Positions 5,492-5,941 of a stretch of DNA of 5,941 nt are shown here, one piece after another. The DNA lies in the NCBI GenBank assembly GCA_012513545.1, contig JAAZCB010000253.1:1-5941 (forward strand). Direction: 5' to 3'. The notes under the pieces are model-generated. The model saw only the letters and a list, made by a program, of their open reading frames with translations. It made no database searches and was not told the origin of the DNA. The DNA is from Clostridiaceae bacterium. GTDB taxonomy: Bacteria; Bacillota_A; Clostridia; Acetivibrionales; Acetivibrionaceae. Every line of letters starts with the position of its first letter. Positions within the stretch are counted from its first letter, which is position 1. A program made the position numbers and the translations under genes.

Positions 5492-5941
5492 GGCTGTCCG
5501 GACGAGCATTTATGTATTGCGGACTGATCGGCTCCGCAGGAATTATTGCAAAGCTTCTGCTCATATTCCCTTTCAGCCTGAGATTTTCTCAAGTAGAAAG
5601 GAACCAGTTCAAAGCTTGACTGTAATAAACCTTGACTTGCTTTTGCATATCCCAGATGTGCAACAGAGGATGCTCTCGGAAGGCAAAGATTGCCTGGCGC
5701 AAATGTACATAACTCTCCAAGCTCGTCTATTAAATACCGGCTGTGAATATCAACTGCATCCCCGGCAAAAACAACCTTTTCCTTCCTTTCTCTTATTTCT
5801 CTTACCAAATCTGCAACGGGTATCCCCAAGTATTCTGTAACTCTCTCCCTTAAACTGCCTTTTCCCTGATATAAAGCAGTATATACCTGATTGTTCCTGG
5901 CATCAATTATCGGACACACCATAAAACTTCCGATTGGAATA
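5485..5941 (-). CDS. tsaB: TsaB, tRNA t6A37 threonylcarbamoyltransferase complex subunit (C-terminal part; start outside the window)
   Basis: The frame stays open to the right edge: six more codons (IPIGSF) precede the ATG at 5922, which is therefore probably internal. About 151 residues are visible; TsaB is usually near 230, so the N-terminal third is missing here. The family motif CPIIDARNNQVYTALY matches the conserved DAR-x-x-QVY segment, and PFYLRKSQAE near the end is the usual TsaB tail motif. TsaB (YeaZ) is a catalytically degenerate ASKHA-fold paralogue of TsaD. With TsaD and TsaE it transfers threonylcarbamoyl to adenosine 37 of ANN-decoding tRNAs. RimI follows after five bases, the common Firmicutes linkage. 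The tail after LRKSQAEREYEQKL adds about 20 residues with three cysteines (CNNSC, then HKC). I do not recognise this tail as a standard part of the family. Confidence 0.92.
   Translation of the reverse strand, partial: IPIGSFMVCPIIDARNNQVYTALYQGKGSLRERVTEYLGIPVADLVREIRERKEKVVFAGDAVDIHSRYLIDELGELCTFAPGNLCLPRASSVAHLGYAKASQGLLQSSFELVPFYLRKSQAEREYEQKLCNNSCGADQSAIHKCSSGQPG

Noticed and set aside
5480..5509. Upstream ATG of rimI adding MLVRTAGVTD
   Set aside because: It has no Shine-Dalgarno site and overlaps tsaB by 25 bases. The downstream ATG has a good site and gives the normal RimI N-terminus.
5292..5840. Plus-strand open frame of 182 codons across rimI and tsaB
   Set aside because: It overlaps two well-supported minus-strand genes in antisense and its translation matches no family I know.
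5920..5922. ATG at 5922 as the true start of tsaB
   Set aside because: The frame stays open to the window edge and the visible part lacks the N-terminal third of TsaB, so this Met is almost certainly internal.

Overview
The window looks like chromosome from a low-GC Gram-positive bacterium of the class Clostridia. The reasons are AT-rich intergenic DNA, purine-rich Shine-Dalgarno sites, sigma-A-like promoters, an intrinsic terminator with a U-tract, and the linked order tsaB-rimI. An Acetivibrio/Ruminiclostridium-type host is plausible, but the sequence does not fix the species.

Layout from left to right. (1) Positions 1-457, minus strand: the N-terminal third or so of an IS30-family transposase, cut by the window edge, with a strong promoter at 496-525. 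(2) Positions 458-744: a divergent intergenic region. It holds the transposase promoter and, facing the other way, a promoter at 599-628 whose -10 lies inside a perfect 8-bp inverted repeat. (3) Positions 745-1740, plus strand: an extended/atypical SDR-fold NAD(P)-dependent epimerase/dehydratase-like protein. (4) Positions 1790-2176, minus strand: a stand-alone PilZ-domain protein with an apparently intact c-di-GMP-binding signature and a Cys/His-rich tail. (5) Positions 2261-2310: a strong intrinsic terminator that ends the next gene. (6) Positions 2333-4759, minus strand: a large Lon-like S16 protease of the LonC/YcbZ type, with an intact Walker A, an intact Ser-Lys dyad and a degenerate Walker B. 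(7) Positions 4760-5017: a very AT-rich leader with a good promoter and small palindromes. (8) Positions 5018-5479, minus strand: rimI. (9) From 5485 to the right edge, minus strand: the C-terminal two thirds of tsaB.

Functionally, tsaB and rimI form a tight translational pair. TsaB belongs to the tRNA t6A37 pathway and RimI is the N-alpha-acetyltransferase usually encoded beside it. The protease is its own transcription unit, bounded by a promoter and a terminator. The PilZ gene also appears monocistronic and converges on the SDR gene. Nothing ties the SDR, PilZ and protease genes into one pathway. I do not see a clear undescribed multi-gene system. The most notable points are the degenerate ATPase site of the protease, the operator-like palindromes at two promoters, the possible sigma-D-like promoter and Cys tail of the PilZ gene, and the shared TTGAGAC motif facing inward between the insertion sequence and the SDR gene.
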